From: Nelumbo lutea
Lineage: Eukaryota; Streptophyta; Magnoliopsida; Proteales; Nelumbonaceae
Length of the DNA stretch: 64,000 nt
Reading direction: 5' to 3'
Assembly (NCBI GenBank): GCA_022828595.1
Contig: JAKGHH010000002.1
Coordinates: 107,009,254 to 107,073,253 of the forward strand
Shown: positions 50,801-63,232 of the stretch, piece by piece
Layout: every line of letters starts with the position of its first letter
Position numbering within the stretch: position 1 is the stretch's first letter
Notes under the pieces: generated by a model
Database searches by the model: none
What the model saw: only the letters and a program-made list of their open reading frames with translations
What the model was told of the DNA's origin: nothing
Program-made: the position numbers and the translations under genes

Positions 50801-53800
50801 TCCTAGTTTGGTCCAAGTTTGCCCACGCCGGGTTCGGGCACCATAATCTTACGAAGGACCAGGTCGCCGACTCGGAAGCTTCATTGCTTTACTCTGGCAT
50901 TGTAGTAGCGAGCTACCTACTGCTAGTAGGCCGCTGTTCGGATGTGCGCGAGGTCCCTTACCTCGTCCAGTAGGTCAAGGTTGGTGCGTAACTCATCTCC
51001 GTTTGTCCGATCGTCGTATGTTTCTAGTCGCAATGTTGGTACTTCAATTTTCGCCGGGATCACTGCTTCAGTGTCGTAGGTGAGGTTGAAGGGGGTTTCT
51101 CCCGTGGCGGTTTTTCTATAGTTCGGTGAGCCCATAATACACTTGGTAGCTCTTCGGCCCACAATCCCTTAGCTCGATCTAGACGTGCTTTCAGTCCGCG
51201 CAGGATGGCTCTGTTCATTACTTCCGTCTGACCATTTGCCTGCGGGTGTGCGACTGATGTGAAGTTTTGCCGAATCCCCATGTTCTGGCACCACTCTTGG
51301 AACTTGATATCCTCGAACTACTTGCCGTTGTCGGAAATTAGTACCTGAGGTAACCCGAAACGACATACTATGTTATTCCAAAAGAAGTTCTGTATGTTTC
51401 GGGTCGTAACAGTTGCTAGAGGTTCGACTTCTATCCACTTCGTGAAGTAATCTACTGCAACAACTAGGAATTTTCTTCCACCTGTTGCTGGCGGGAATGG
51501 CCGTAGGAGGTTGATGCCCCATTGTGCAAAGGGCCACGGGCTGGCGAGGTATTTGAGGTCGAAAGCAGGCTAATGGTGGATATTGGCGTGCTTCTGACAC
51601 TTGTCGCATTTTTTTACGAGCTCGACAACTTCTGCCTTCATCGTTGGCCAGTAGTATCCTTGTTGAAGTGCTTTTTGGGCGACTACTCTGCCCCCCAAGT
51701 GTCCGCCACACAGGCCTTCACGAGTGTCGCGGATTACGAACTCGGCTTCGGCTGGTCGTAGGCAACGCAAGTAGGGGAGCATGTAGGACCGTCGGTATAA
51801 CCGTTCGTCTATTATGACGTATTTGGCTGCCTGGCGCTGCACCCTCTTGGCCGCATTGCATTCTACAGGGAGGGTTCCATCTATCAAGAAGCTCGCGAGT
51901 GGGTCGATCCAGCTCGGCTCTGCTTCGAGGACGGGAGTGACCTCCTCTGCCCCCCGAGAATACTAGGCCGAGGTAAATCCTCTATGTACACGGTTCTCAT
52001 GTTGTTGTGACTTATGCTGGGTAACTGGGACAGAGCGTCGGCCTCGGTGTTCTCTGACCTCGGGATTTGCCTGATGAAGTGTGACTGGAAGTTGAGTAGG
52101 GCCTCTTTTACTTTTGCCAAGTATGCGATCATGGAGAGCTCACGTGCTTCATACTTGCCCGTAACTTGGTTGACCATGAGCTGGGAATCGCTACAAATGA
52201 CTAAGTGCTTTGCCTTTACCTTTTGCGCTAGGTTCAGCCCGGCTATCAGTGCTTCGTACTCTGCCTCGTTGTTGGATGCCGCGAACTCAAAGTGTAGTGC
52301 GTATTCTAATTTTGTGCCGCCCGGGCCGTAGAAGCCTATTCCAACCCCGCTGCCTTGCTGGTTTGAGGAACCATCCACGTGAAGGATCCAGGGCTCCTCA
52401 TCCCAGTTCGCATTTCACCTGACCAGGAGAGATGCCACACTGGCTACTACTTCATGGGGTTCAGACTCTATTGGCTCGGGAGCTCCGAGTTCGCCCGAAC
52501 TGGGGACCTCGGGCTCAACCTGTTGGGCTTCGTGGCTGAAAGTGCACTCGGCAATAAAATCTGCCAAAGCTTGGGCCTTAATTGTGGTCCGTGGTTTGTA
52601 CTGGAGATCGTACTCATTGAGTTCGATGGCCCACTTCGTCAGCCTACCGGAGACCTCGGGCTTCAGTAAGACTTGTCTTAGGGATTTGTCGGTTAAGACG
52701 ACGATGGTGTGAGCTTGGAAGTACGGGCGGAGTTCTCTATCTGCGGGTACCTCGTCTCTGCTCCCTGCAGAAACCGAACTGACCACCTCGTCGCTCGCCG
52801 AGAGGTATAGTTCTAAGACCTCTCCCTCCTCGGGTCTGGCTAAGGTTGGTACGGTGGCGAGGTAAGTCTTTAGCTCATCGAACATGAGCTGGCAATCTCG
52901 GGTCCATTCGAACCCTTTGCCTTTGATTGCCTTAAAGAAAGGCAGGCAGCGATCTGCCGACTTGGACATGAAGCGGCTCAGAGCGGCTATGCGGCCATTT
53001 AGCCTTTGAACTTCTTTTACTTTCTGAGGTATTCTCATATCAAGGATGGCCTTTATTTTGTCTGGGTTGGCCTCAATACCGCGCCGGTTGACAATGTATC
53101 CTAGAAACTTACCCGAGGTGACACCGAAGACACACTTGTTTGGGTTTAGTCTCATGTTATACTGACGCAGAATTTGAAAGACAGAATCCAAGTCTTTTAT
53201 TAATTCTCGCGAAAACTATGTTTTGACGACCATGTCGTCTACATAACATTCAATTTTTGTGCCAATTAAAGGCCGAAAAAGTTTATTTACAAGTCTTTGA
53301 AAGGTCGCACCAGCGTTCTTTAGCCCGAAGGGCATGACCTTGTAACAGTACAGGCCGAACTCGGTAATGAAGTTGGTTTCTTCTTGGTCGGACTAGTCCA
53401 TCTTGATCTAGTTGTAGCCTGAGTAGGCGTCCAGGATACTTAGCAGCTCATATCCCGAGGTCGCGTCCACTAGGCGGTCAATTCGGAGCAGGGGGAAGCA
53501 GTCTTTTGGGCAGGCTCGGTTCAAGTCGGTGTAGTCGACGCACATGCGCAACTTTCCGTTGGCTTTTTTCACCAACACTGGGTTGGCTACCCAACTCGAG
53601 TAATGAACTTCCCTTATGAAGTCCGTTGCGAGGAGCTTTTCGACTTCTTCGTCAACCGCCCTCCAGCGCTCCGGGGCTAAGTTGCGTTTCTTCTGTCTAA
53701 TGGGTCTGACTACAGGGTCAGTGTTAAGCTTGTGAGTTATAAGGCCAGGGTCAATATCGAGCATATCTGCTGCGGACCATGCAAAAATATCTAAATTTTG

Positions 53801-54617
53801 GAGTAAGAAACTCACCAGTTCAGTTCGCAAAGGCTCCTTGACAGTGGCACCGATCTGTAGTGTTCGCGTCGGATCTGTAGCCGAGGTCGGGACTATGACT
53901 ATTTCATCAGTGGGCGAAGCTCGTTACTCGCCCTGCTCCGCAGGTCGCTCTAGTTCGAGGTCATTGGTTGCCTTGGTTTTTCCCTTTAGGGCGACAACAT
54001 AGCATTTAAGGGACTCATGTTGGTCACCCCACGCTACCCCCACACCGAAGTCTGTGGGGAACTTCATTGCCAGATAATAGGTGGAGACCACCGCACGCAG
54101 AATATGCGTAATTAGTCGCCCTATTATGGTGTTGTATGGGGAGGGGGTCGCGACCACCAAGAAATCGTGGTTGAGTCTTACCGCGCACGGCCATGTGCCA
54201 ACTTCCACATGTACTATTATTTTTCCCAAGGGCCTGACTTCCTCTCCGCTGAAGCCTACCAGAGGAGTGTGAGCGGGTTTCAAATCACTTTTTTGCAACT
54301 GTAATTGGTCGAACGTCGATTTAAATAGGACGTCCGCCGAACTGCCTGAGTCTACCAGTACAAACCGGATTTCGAAGTCGTTGATCCTTAGCTTTATGAC
54401 GAGTGCATCGTCGTGGGGGTAGTGAACACCTCGCGCGTCGTCTTCTGTAAAAAAGATTGGTTCTTCCTTCTTCGGCCTCTTGGGAGGGTTTTGCTCCTCT
54501 CAGGCTGCTTCGTGAACTGACGTCCTTGCTGCCGCCGAAGTGCATCCTGCCACCACCGAACCGCCCACTATCACGTGTATAGTTCCCCGGACTGGCCTTT
54601 CTTCCGAGGGAGGTCAC
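50801..54617 (-). pseudogene. pol of element C (broken)
   Basis: Protease with DSGSSADV (54352-54341 region) and TPLVGFSGEEVRPLG; reverse transcriptase (about 53830-52900) with LRMCVDYTDLNRACPKD and an intact YVDD box at 53245-53234; RNase H (about 52900-52415, DKSLRQVLLKPEVSGRLTKW); a second RNase H (52378-51990, MDGSSNQQGSG, EFAASNNEAEYEALIAGL, CSDSQLMVNQVTG, NTEADALSQL); integrase with an HHCC finger (CGGHLGG, CDKCQKHANIHH), VDYFTEV, ISDNGK and QTEVMNR. A second RNase H is a known mark of Tat elements. Stops separate the domains, many of them TAG where relatives have CAG or TGG. Confidence 0.85.
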
Positions 54618-56414
54618 TGCAAGACTTCGGCCGATCTGTTGCTCGGCTTGGGGACATCCTTCCCGTGTTCACCTTGCCGACCTGCTTTATTATTAGTCAT
54701 AATGTACAAAATTTCTTAAGTACCCACGACGGATGAGTCCTTCTATCTCGTCGCGGAGATTATTACATTGCTCGGTGCTATGACCGTGATTTTTATGAAA
54801 ACTACAATATAAATTTTAGTTCCTCTCGTTGGGGTTGCTCTTCAGGCGAGGTGGCCACTTTACGTAAGGGGCGTCCTTGATCGTCATCAGGATCTCGGTC
54901 CGCCTTGTGTTCAATGGCGTGTACTCCGTCCGAACTACTAAGGGAGCTCGGGACGGCTGGCTTGGTTTCGCCTCTCGGTTCTGGCCTCTTCTGTCACTAG
55001 GGTTGGAGGGCTCACCTTCTCTTTTTCTTTTTTCAACCCCACCTTCATTTCTCTGGTTGATCTCTTCCTCTGTTCTCATAAACTTGTCCGCGAGCTTGAG
55101 GAAGTCGGCCACGGTTGCTGGCTGGCTGGCCACCATGTGCCATTTGAATTCTTTGTGCGTCACCCCTCTTTTGGTTGCGGCGAGCTGTACCGCGGGGTCT
55201 AACCGAGGGATCTGCAAGCATGCTTCATTGAACCGCTTGATGTAGCTCCGGATCGGTTCTCCCTCTCTTTGGATTACCCCGAAGATGCTTTCCTCGGTTT
55301 TGGGGCACCTCTTGCTGGTAACAAAGTGTGCAGTGAAGGTCTGCACGAATTGGGCCCAGCTTCTTATTGATCCGGAAGCTAGGTTCCGGTACCATGTGTG
55401 GACCACCCCTATGAAGGTGGTGGTGAAGGCCACGCACATACACGACTCGCTGGCCCTAGCGAGGTGCATTTGCGACTGGAACACGTCGACATGGTCGTTG
55501 GGGTCAAAGGACCCATCATACTTGTCCAGAGATGGGAGTTTAAAATCTCTAGGCAAAGGGACTGCCAGAAGTTCTGCTGAAAGGGGGGAAGGAACTGAGA
55601 GAATGGGGACGGCTTTTACCTCGCCCGAGCTCATTTCTTCCTTGCCTCTAAGCTCGGGTAGCACGCGGGTAGCAGTTCGGTGACTTCGTCGGCGCCTTCT
55701 TTAAGTGGGCCTGGTGCTGGCGCTGCTTGCCTCCGTGTTGCCGAGCTCGATGGGCCCGGAATGCTGGCCTGCTGCTATGGCCCTGAAGCGGTTCTCCGTG
55801 AGTGGGAACTCGGGCTTGGAGCGCCGAGGTGACTTTGTTGGCGAGGTTCTTGACCCACCCGTGAGCTGCGAGGTAGGGGTGATCTTTCTTTACTTTCGGC
55901 CCGGGGATGAGGCCTAATTGTTAGGTGGGTTCAGTGGTCGGGAAGCCTCTCTTTGGTGAGGTCGTCCACCTTGAGGGGAGGCCTTGACCAACTTTAAAAC
56001 AGGGTGCCGGGGTGGGAGCAGTGGTTTGTTCAAGGGTAGCTGAGGGAACTGTTGTTGATAATGGTGTTGGGAGAGGTGGTGCAACACCTGGTGTTACTGA
56101 AGTTGGTGCTGTTGGAATTGCTACATTTGGGCCTGCATTGCCCGCATGCATTGCATCAAATCATCTAGCTGGTTTTGGTGGGTTGCTAGTGGAACAACAG
56201 TTGGTTCCACGAAGTTGGTTTCGATGGGGAGTGGAAGAGGAATGTTCAGCGAGGGAGTGTTCAGAGGTGCCACCGCCTGTGGCACATTCAAACTTGGGAT
56301 CCCATCCACTGAAAGGGGGATGGTGAACTGCCCAATGCACACCGCCGGAACATGAAGTTGTTCTCCGGTGGTGGCTGTTTCGGTTCCACGTCCGACACTG
56401 CTGGAAGAGGCCAT
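54618..56414 (-). pseudogene. gag of element C (broken, best preserved)
   Basis: It starts MASSSSVGRGTETATTGEQL at 56414. A 282-codon open stretch (55664-54816) holds the gag core: PLPRDFKLPSLDKYDGSFDPN, CVAFTTTFIGVVHTWYRNLA, ETEESIFGVIQREGEPIRSY-type text and KRGVTHKEFKWHMVASQPATV. A knuckle-like YCSFHKNHGHSTEQC follows at about 54800-54750 after an in-frame TAA. Gag would build the particle and bind the RNA. Confidence 0.8.
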
Positions 56415-56490
56415 TTCGGTGTTGGAGTGGATGTTGGAGTTTTTGAAAGAAGGGTAGGTAAAAGAGATTTAGAGGGAGGCTTTTAGAAGC

Positions 56491-56511
56491 GTTCCCACAG
56501 ACGGCGCCAAT
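56491..56511 (-). other. Primer binding site of C
   Basis: TTGGCGCCGTCTGTGGGAAC on the minus strand, directly after the 5' LTR. Confidence 0.8.
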
Positions 56512-57244
56512 TGATGGAGCGCAATCTGGCCGGTCTTAGCTGTCAACGAACTCGCCTCTAAGCTGGAGCGTCGGGGAGCCTGAAATGGGAAAGATGAGAG
56601 AACTCTGGGGGGAACCTGGTGTGATAACTCCGAAGCTCAAGTCAGTAATATCTCAAAGGCAAAGTGTAGACCAGATAGCGCAAAGTTCACATACCTTGTT
56701 CGTTGGGGGTAGGGGGTCTTTTATAATCACTTCGTGCACTCGCTCTGACGCCCTTGTCAGGTCGGGTATGATTACCCTTGCATCTGTCAACTCGGGCGTC
56801 GTCCTTTTTGTTGGGACAGAACCGTCACTACCTTTCGTCGGAGCCGTCTCTCTAACTGGAGATGGTGGTGTCAGGAGGCGATGCCAGGTGGCCGTTTGGA
56901 GAGCGGCCGCCAAGCGTCAGATTCCTAGTCGGTCAGGTGCGCCGCCCTCAGGTACGGACTTCCTCGGTATCAGGCCTAGTACGGTTTATTTGGTTTTGGT
57001 GCCCTGAGGGCAATGTGAAGTGGTGAGCGAGGCGAAGTCTTGAGGTCGGAGGTATGTATAGGGCAGGTTAGTTCGGCGAGGTGTATCCCGAGCTGTTACA
57101 AGGCAGGCCAGTTCGGTGAAGTATGTCCCGAGCTGTTACAAGGCAGGCCCCTTGTGCTCGCGCCTTAGGCTTGCTTTTGTACCGAGCTATTGCTTTTGCC
57201 ACGTGTCGCATAACTGTAAGGTCGGGCCAAATCTTCCTTCATCA
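56512..57244 (-). repeat. 5' LTR of element C
   Basis: 733 bp, from TGATGGAGCGC to TTCATCA on the plus strand. Relative to the 3' LTR it lacks about 112 bp between two AGGCAGGCC / CCCCTTGTGCTCG junctions, and the loss begins inside the 40-bp repeat array. Confidence 0.9.
56718..56725 (-). promoter_or_regulatory. TATA box in 5' LTR of C
   Basis: TATAAAAG in the same GTGATTATAAAAG context as in B. Confidence 0.6.
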
Positions 57245-57249
57245 ATAAC
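57245..57249. repeat. Target-site duplication of element C (right)
   Basis: ATAAC, identical to 46902-46906. Confidence 0.95.
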
Positions 57250-57893
57250 CATTGGCTACTCTACTAAAATATAAAAAATAAACTGACCCACACCGATATA
57301 TTCTTTTGAGGCTTATATGCTGGTCAAAAATTTGTTTTGAACACTTGGTAAGAGTTGATTTAAAAAATAAAAAAAAATGAAAATCTAAAGCCAAAATACT
57401 TTTGATCTCCTGGGATTGTGGTTTTGGGCTTTGAAAGCACAAATCCTAAAATTCATCCAAACACAACTTAAATTGGAGCATTTTATTTGGATAAACAAAG
57501 ACTATGAGATGATTTTTCTTTAATTCTTTCCCTATGTATTGACTATATGTTAAATCTCATACTCCCTATCATCTACCCATCATATATTAGTTAATTATAG
57601 CCATTCAAAGTTATTAGTTTTAAGTGTGAAACTTAACCATTAGAGTGAGCTTAATTAATTATCTTATAAACGTGAGAAGGTGTTTTTCACAAAATCTTTT
57701 CATTAACCGAAAACAACTTTTCAGTTTAATTCAAGCTAATTTCACACGATTCCTTGTTTGAAGCTTACTATATACTAAATCCACTTCTACATATAAAATA
57801 TTCTAAATATCTCCATAGACAAATAAAATAATGCGTGAACAAATTTCAGCGGTATTTGGTATCGTGGTGTTGCATCCCTGTTCCATTCTATGT
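57250..57893. repeat. Tandem duplication, copy 2, right part
   Basis: It resumes the match to copy 1 (about 45210-45860) exactly at CATTGGC and runs to CCATTCTATGTG. Confidence 0.85.
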
Positions 57894-58565
57894 GATTGGT
57901 AATTTGACTATAGAATTAAATATATATATATATATATTTTATTGCTGGGTTACTTCAATTTTTAATTGGAGCTTTAGTATGGGTTTTATCCATGTGAGGT
58001 GTTGGAGAAAACAACAGAATGACATTTTTTTTGTCTTAAAGGTGTAAAAAAGAGAGTTTATTTATTTTTTATTCTTTTTTATTTTGGGGGTATTCACACT
58101 TTGTTTGTCCTATGCTACCCCTAATGAATCTTTATGTGTTTGTGTTGTAAATATAGAAGGGGGAGAATTAATGAAGTTTATTGTTTTGATGCAAACCGAA
58201 TCACTATAAGATGTAAAGCACCAAGTTTGAGTTGCCAAACATGCTTATAAACTGCGGCATAAGCAAGCTGAATGTGCGAAATAGATACTAGAGGTGTGGA
58301 ATGAGCTGAATCATGCTACTTTATCACTCTCAATAAAACTACATTTGTCCCCAATTAATGATGTAACCAGGAATTTTTGAATTAGTTCCCAAGATAAAAA
58401 TGACTTCTAGTAGACATGTACTCACTCACCAATCATCCTAGAATCACTTCAAAAGATATTGAAATTGCAAAAACAGAGTTCGATTAAGTAATAAGCTCCA
58501 TATGTCACCGGGATGTCCAACCCTCTATTTATAGAGAGTTCAGAGACACCCCCAACCCCCACGAG
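57894..58565. other. Intergenic, no supported gene
   Basis: A short TA run lies near 57917-57937. Nothing else was recognised. Confidence 0.5.
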
Positions 58566-59058
58566 TAGGGATGCAACTTGGGCATGCTCAACCCGATCCT
58601 AGACCAACCCAAACCATAACTTTTCATGAGTCGAGCTCGGATTTTTAGTCTTCGATTTTGGCTTAGTGCCCAAAGTTTGAGATTTTTTATTTTTCATGTT
58701 AGTCTCAAGTGTAGCCCTTAAATATCCCGGGCCTATCTCACTTTTATCCTAACTTGAGCCCGGCTTGACCATATACATATAAGCATATATATTTAAATAC
58801 ATGAATACATACATACATACATACATACATACATTTATGTACCAACTGTAAGTTCCCATTGGCCTGGAGCTAAAGAAAATATGCATTTTTGTCAACATTT
58901 TGTAGTCAGATTGATCAATCCAATCCTAAGCCCATGTTGAATACATCAAATTTTAGTGCAAGTTAGACCCGAATTGAAAAGATAAGGCTTGACCTTCGGC
59001 TCAGTCCTTGAGACCAAATTTTAGTGTTGGGCTTGGGTTGAGCCCAACACTAGTCCTA
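58566..59058. mobile_element. Probable hAT-like MITE
   Basis: It starts TAGGGATGCAACTTGGGC and ends AGCCCAACACTAGTCCTA. The GCCCGACC/GGGCTTGGG interior words resemble 63233-63736. No target duplication is recognisable, so the limits are tentative. Confidence 0.45.
58806..58833. repeat. (ACAT)n microsatellite
   Basis: Seven ACAT units inside the element above. Confidence 0.95.
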
Positions 59059-59705
59059 GATTTGAGCAGAGAATTAGAGAGAAGAGAGAGAATACTAGTT
59101 GAACCACCAACCTAGATTAACTTAACCGTCCATTCAAACCAGACCGTTGAACCACCAACCCAGAAACCAGAGGGAAAAGGGATTCTGTTTCCAGGTCAGT
59201 TTTTAAAATATAGATACCAATTTTTGCTATGGTTCTCATGGAGAAAGGGTTGCATACAGGTCCCATTCACACAAAACATACAAGGGTGAGAAAACTATAT
59301 TAACTTAGAATGACCCACACGTGATACACGATTTTTGAGTATTTTAAGTATCTACTAGACAACGACCCGTACTAAGTATGGGGTTAGTGTATTTTTTGAT
59401 AATTTTTATTTTGTTTAAGTAAAAAAAGTCTAATTTTTTATTATTATTTCTTTATTTTTTAAAAATTACTTATATTGTGATATTCAGTTCTTATTAAATT
59501 TCGATATTTAATTATTGATTGTTGTTATAATAGATTTTCTAATTACACTGATAATTTACATAACTTTAATGCACAATCAGTTTTTGATCCATAAGGCTCA
59601 TAATTAAGATTAAAATTCAAATTTGTTTGTGATTGAAAATAACAACTTAGACAGTTTTTTAGGAGTGGATGAACCCACTTCTGGAATGCTATTTAGTTAA
59701 ATTTT

Positions 59706-60251
59706 ATAAATGGCTGAAACCACCCCTTAAGTTTCTATTCATTGTTGAAACTTTTCTTCAAGTTTGGCAATTGCAATCACCTCCCTTGAATATTTGGACA
59801 CTGCAGCTAATAAGCCCCTTTTATTAGAATCTTCTAACAAAGTCCAAAATACCCATGCAGTTATTACTGAATTTGGTTTCTACAGAAAAAAAAAAAAAAA
59901 AAAAAATACTAACTTTATGAACAATGATAACAAAGAGAGCTTAAAGTTTCTGTGTTACTTTTGAAGGATTGATATGTAGGACAAATTTGAAAAACAAATA
60001 AATTTTAGAAAAGTGATTGAAAGGACTTGGGTAGTAATAGATATGATGAGAAAACATAGAAAATAAATATTTTGGTCAAAAGTAATTGCATGGATATTTT
60101 GGACATTTTAATGCATCTTATTAAAAGATTCTAACAGAGGGGTCTACTTACAACTGCATTAAAAAATTCTAGAGAGATGATTGTAATTATCAAACTTCAG
60201 AGAATGTTTCAGCAATAACAAAAAAATTTAGGGGAAGTTTCAGAAATTTAC
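59706..60251. mobile_element. Element with ~160-bp inverted repeats
   Basis: The left arm (about 59706-59870, TGGCTGAAACCACCCCTTAA) is the reverse complement of the right arm (about 60080-60251, ..GGGGAAGTTTCAGAAATTTAC) at a moderate identity that covers whole phrases such as TTAGAATCTT and AAAATACCCATGCA. There is no coding sequence between them. Long arms suggest a Mutator-like or foldback MITE. The target duplication is unresolved. Confidence 0.6.
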
Positions 60252-60387
60252 TCCAAAAAAATTAGTGCTTCATATAAAAGAAGCCCAATTAAGAAACCCA
60301 ATCTAGTCCATTTAAGCAACAATCGAACCCAGGCTTTCGGGCTGGGCCCATTGAGCTTTCACAAAATCTTAATCGGAGACCGCCCAG

Positions 60388-60530
60388 GTTGCACGCCTAG
60401 TTTTGGTAAAGTTGCCCGCTAAAAGTAATTTATTAAACAATTTTGTAATGTTGAATGGTCACATTAAACAATTTTGTAAAGTTGCACGCCTAGTTTTGAA
60501 ATTTATTAAACAATTTTGTAATCTTACATC
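60388..60530. repeat. Short direct repeats
   Basis: TTGCACGCCTAGTTTTG occurs twice (about 60389, 60484) and ATTAAACAATTTTGTAA three times, forming an irregular two-unit tandem repeat. Confidence 0.8.
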
Positions 60531-60873
60531 CATCCGCTTTATTTATTTATTTATTGGTCTTTGGGCCCTAGAAATGGTCACGTTGAATGAATGAAGTGCC
60601 TACGGCCTTCTTAAAAAAAGGTGGTCACGTGTTTAATGACTCCCGAGGACATGACCCACCACAGGGTATGAAGTACGAGCATAAAATTTAGGGAGAAGTA
60701 TAAAAACATAAGATGCAGAATTCTGAATTCCAGCCCCCTCTATTAGTAGCCCTCTGCCACCCTATAAATCACATCCTATTGGTGAATTTACCATTAATTC
60801 ATGGTCAAGATGCATTTTCCCTGTATTTGGGTTAAAATTTATTTAATTTTATTTCAATAAAAAGTAGAAAATG

Positions 60874-60906
<33 letters not shown>

Positions 60907-61700
60907 AATAATTCAACAAACTATATAAAAATTGTATAAAAACACAAATTATATGAATTTTAAGGTCAATGTAACAGGGCAGGAAAAATTTAGAAGCCAA
61001 ATTACCATTCAAATGATCAAATTTAGATATTTTGGTACATTTGCCTGCTCTGTCAGATGGAGGGGGTCTAGATGTAACAATATTAAGAGATCGGCTTTCA
61101 TTGGGGCAAACCTGTGCTCACACCAATCTAACAGCCTAATGGAAATATCTCTAAACACATTGGTAAAGAGATATTCTCAATGCAAGGCAGTAAAAGGTGC
61201 TCGAATGGGCTTTGTCCTGATTGAAGTGGAACTCCAATATTAAAAAGTTTAGAAGAGGACAATTGTATTAAGTATAAAGCAGGGTATTGAACCGCAACTG
61301 TCAGAAAATATAGGGGAGGTTTCAATCATTTACCCTAATTATTATGCAGGTCTCAATGATTGATTTTTTATATCTTGAAACTAATAATTTTTGGAACATT
61401 TGAACAATTAAGCCTTCTTCTTTGAGGCTTCTCACTTCGAAACATACGCTTTTAAAAGCAACTCCTAACCAACCCTAACAATTTTATTTCGCAAGCCCAG
61501 AGATCAAAAGCAAAAGCTTTTTTAAACCAAAGCCTAACGTATGGGTTCAAATGATATAAAATGCTAAAGAGTGTTAACAGTATTATATTCTCCAAGCATC
61601 CCCTATATATAATTTTTCAATTTTTAGTAAACTCAATCATCTTCTTACAGGTGATGTCTTGCTTAAACCATTTGTTCTTAACTCAAGCTAGCACATACAT
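60531..61700. other. Intergenic, no supported gene
   Basis: A TA-rich run lies near 60882-60908. A stretch ending GGGGAGGTTTCAATCATTTACCC (about 61313-61335) looks like one arm of the same class as 59706-60251. Confidence 0.45.
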
Positions 61701-61895
61701 ATTTTTTTGGTAACAAATAAAATTTTATAAAAGAAGGGGAAAAAGAGAATTACAATGGGCGTAACCCATCAAAGAAGGCCAGCCAGCAAGCCCATAGAAA
61801 AAAAAGGCCCCAATGGCAACCATACCCCAGCCAGCCCAAGTAGAACCAGAAACCTCGAACACAACCAGCCAGCCCAACAAATAAGGCCCAGCCAC
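61701..61895 (-). mobile_element. L1-type LINE 3' tail (5'-truncated)
   Basis: On the minus strand it ends TTTTATAAAATTTTATTTG, then TTACC and an A run, the usual terminus of plant L1 LINEs. Flanks GCACATACAT (61691-61700) and GCACATGAAT (61896-61905) match at 8 of 10 bases and may be the target duplication. Only untranslated sequence remains. Confidence 0.6.
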
Positions 61896-63232
61896 GCACA
61901 TGAATTTGTAATGAACCGGAATTGGAGTAGGCTATTCCGAGCCCAACTATTAGGTTGGGAGGAATCGGAATCCCATTCCCATTCCTGTTGGAATGGCATT
62001 CCCCCATTTGAAGGAATGGCCATCCCCTCCCTTAGGAATGAAATTGTTGGATTTTAAGAGATTAAATCTAATGAGTTTGATTGGTCAATTACATGAGAAA
62101 TTACACCTGCATACTTGTTTTGGAAAATAGCTTTTCTCTTACAAAATCCATTTGTATTTGTCCTATATTGAAAAATTACAAGTTTTATTTTGAGTATTTT
62201 AATAGGAATTGATTTACTCTCTTTAGAAATAGAAGAGAAGAGTATGGAGGATTGCAACCGTGCAATGCGCACAAATGTGTGTGTAGCGCAATGAGGTGCT
62301 TTAGAGGCGCATTGTGCGACATAATGGTTTTGGTGCGATGCTGACCATTGATGTGATCAACAGTCACAATTCGATCGGGTATGATCAAGAGGTACAATTC
62401 AAAGTTAATAGTCATTAATTGTTAATTACCTTTTAAACAGTCACGATGTTTGAAATTATGACTGTTAAAGGTGCCTTCTCTGAACCAGCACTTTCATGAC
62501 CCTTCAGAAACTATTGAAGGAGTATGAATCAGGCTTTTCCACACAACACTTTCGAAAATCACTTTCTCACTCTCTCTTTCTCTCAATCCGATTTGTTATA
62601 GTCTTATAGAAGGTTTCTTCAGAGACCCTTCGACTTTACTGGTTGTAGATTCTCGCCTAAGGCTCTATTGTATCTTGAGAACGGATTTGCTTGTAACCCA
62701 ATAACAAACTCAATGAAACTAAGTGGGGTCAAATAACATTCTAAAAATAGTATCTTCAAATACGCCTCAAAACATCTCCTCCAAGATTCAGTGACCCCAT
62801 TTCCCAACAAAAATTCCATTCTTCCTAATTCCAATTTTTATTTTCATTCCAGTTTGAATCAAATAAATTATGGGAACAGACCATTATTGTGATTCCAAAA
62901 TATTTTGATTCCAATTGTGATTCTAATTCGGATTGTAAACTAAAATCTCAGGGTCCAAAATCCATACCCCTTGACCCGGTCAATCAATTCACTCATTATA
63001 TTCATTATAAACAGTAGTAAGAGAAGGCAGATGCACTGCATGAAAGAAGTCAGCACCGACTTCATTAAGTCGGTTCCACAACCGATTTGGAATGTTTGGC
63101 TTTAAAGGGTCCCACGTGGACCATTTAAGAACCAATTTTTTTGTTAAACGCCTCATGTAAGGCGGTTAACTCATATATCAATAGGGGCTCACCCCCTTTA
63201 AACATGTAATTCGAGAAAAGGTGTGGCGTGGT
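61896..63232. other. Intergenic, GGAATC-rich stretches
   Basis: GGAATCGGAATCCCATTCCC-type words lie at about 61955-62040, and GATTCCAATTGTGATTC words at about 62820-62940, possibly the two ends of an old inverted-repeat element. No gene was seen. Confidence 0.4.
63055..63074. repeat. Perfect 8-bp hairpin
   Basis: ACCGACTT and AAGTCGGT pair around a CATT loop. No T-run follows and no function is claimed. Confidence 0.7.

Larger units (their letters stand above)
46907..57244 (-). mobile_element. Tat-type Ty3/gypsy retrotransposon C
   Basis: A complete-length minus-strand element with a perfect 5-bp duplication and an unfilled paralogous site. The 5' LTR (56512-57244), primer site, gag, knuckle, protease, reverse transcriptase with intact YVDD, RNase H, second RNase H, integrase, opposite-strand gene (48464-50354) and 3' LTR (46907-47751) are all present. 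It is the best-preserved of the three, but stops and frameshifts remain in gag and pol. Confidence 0.95.
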
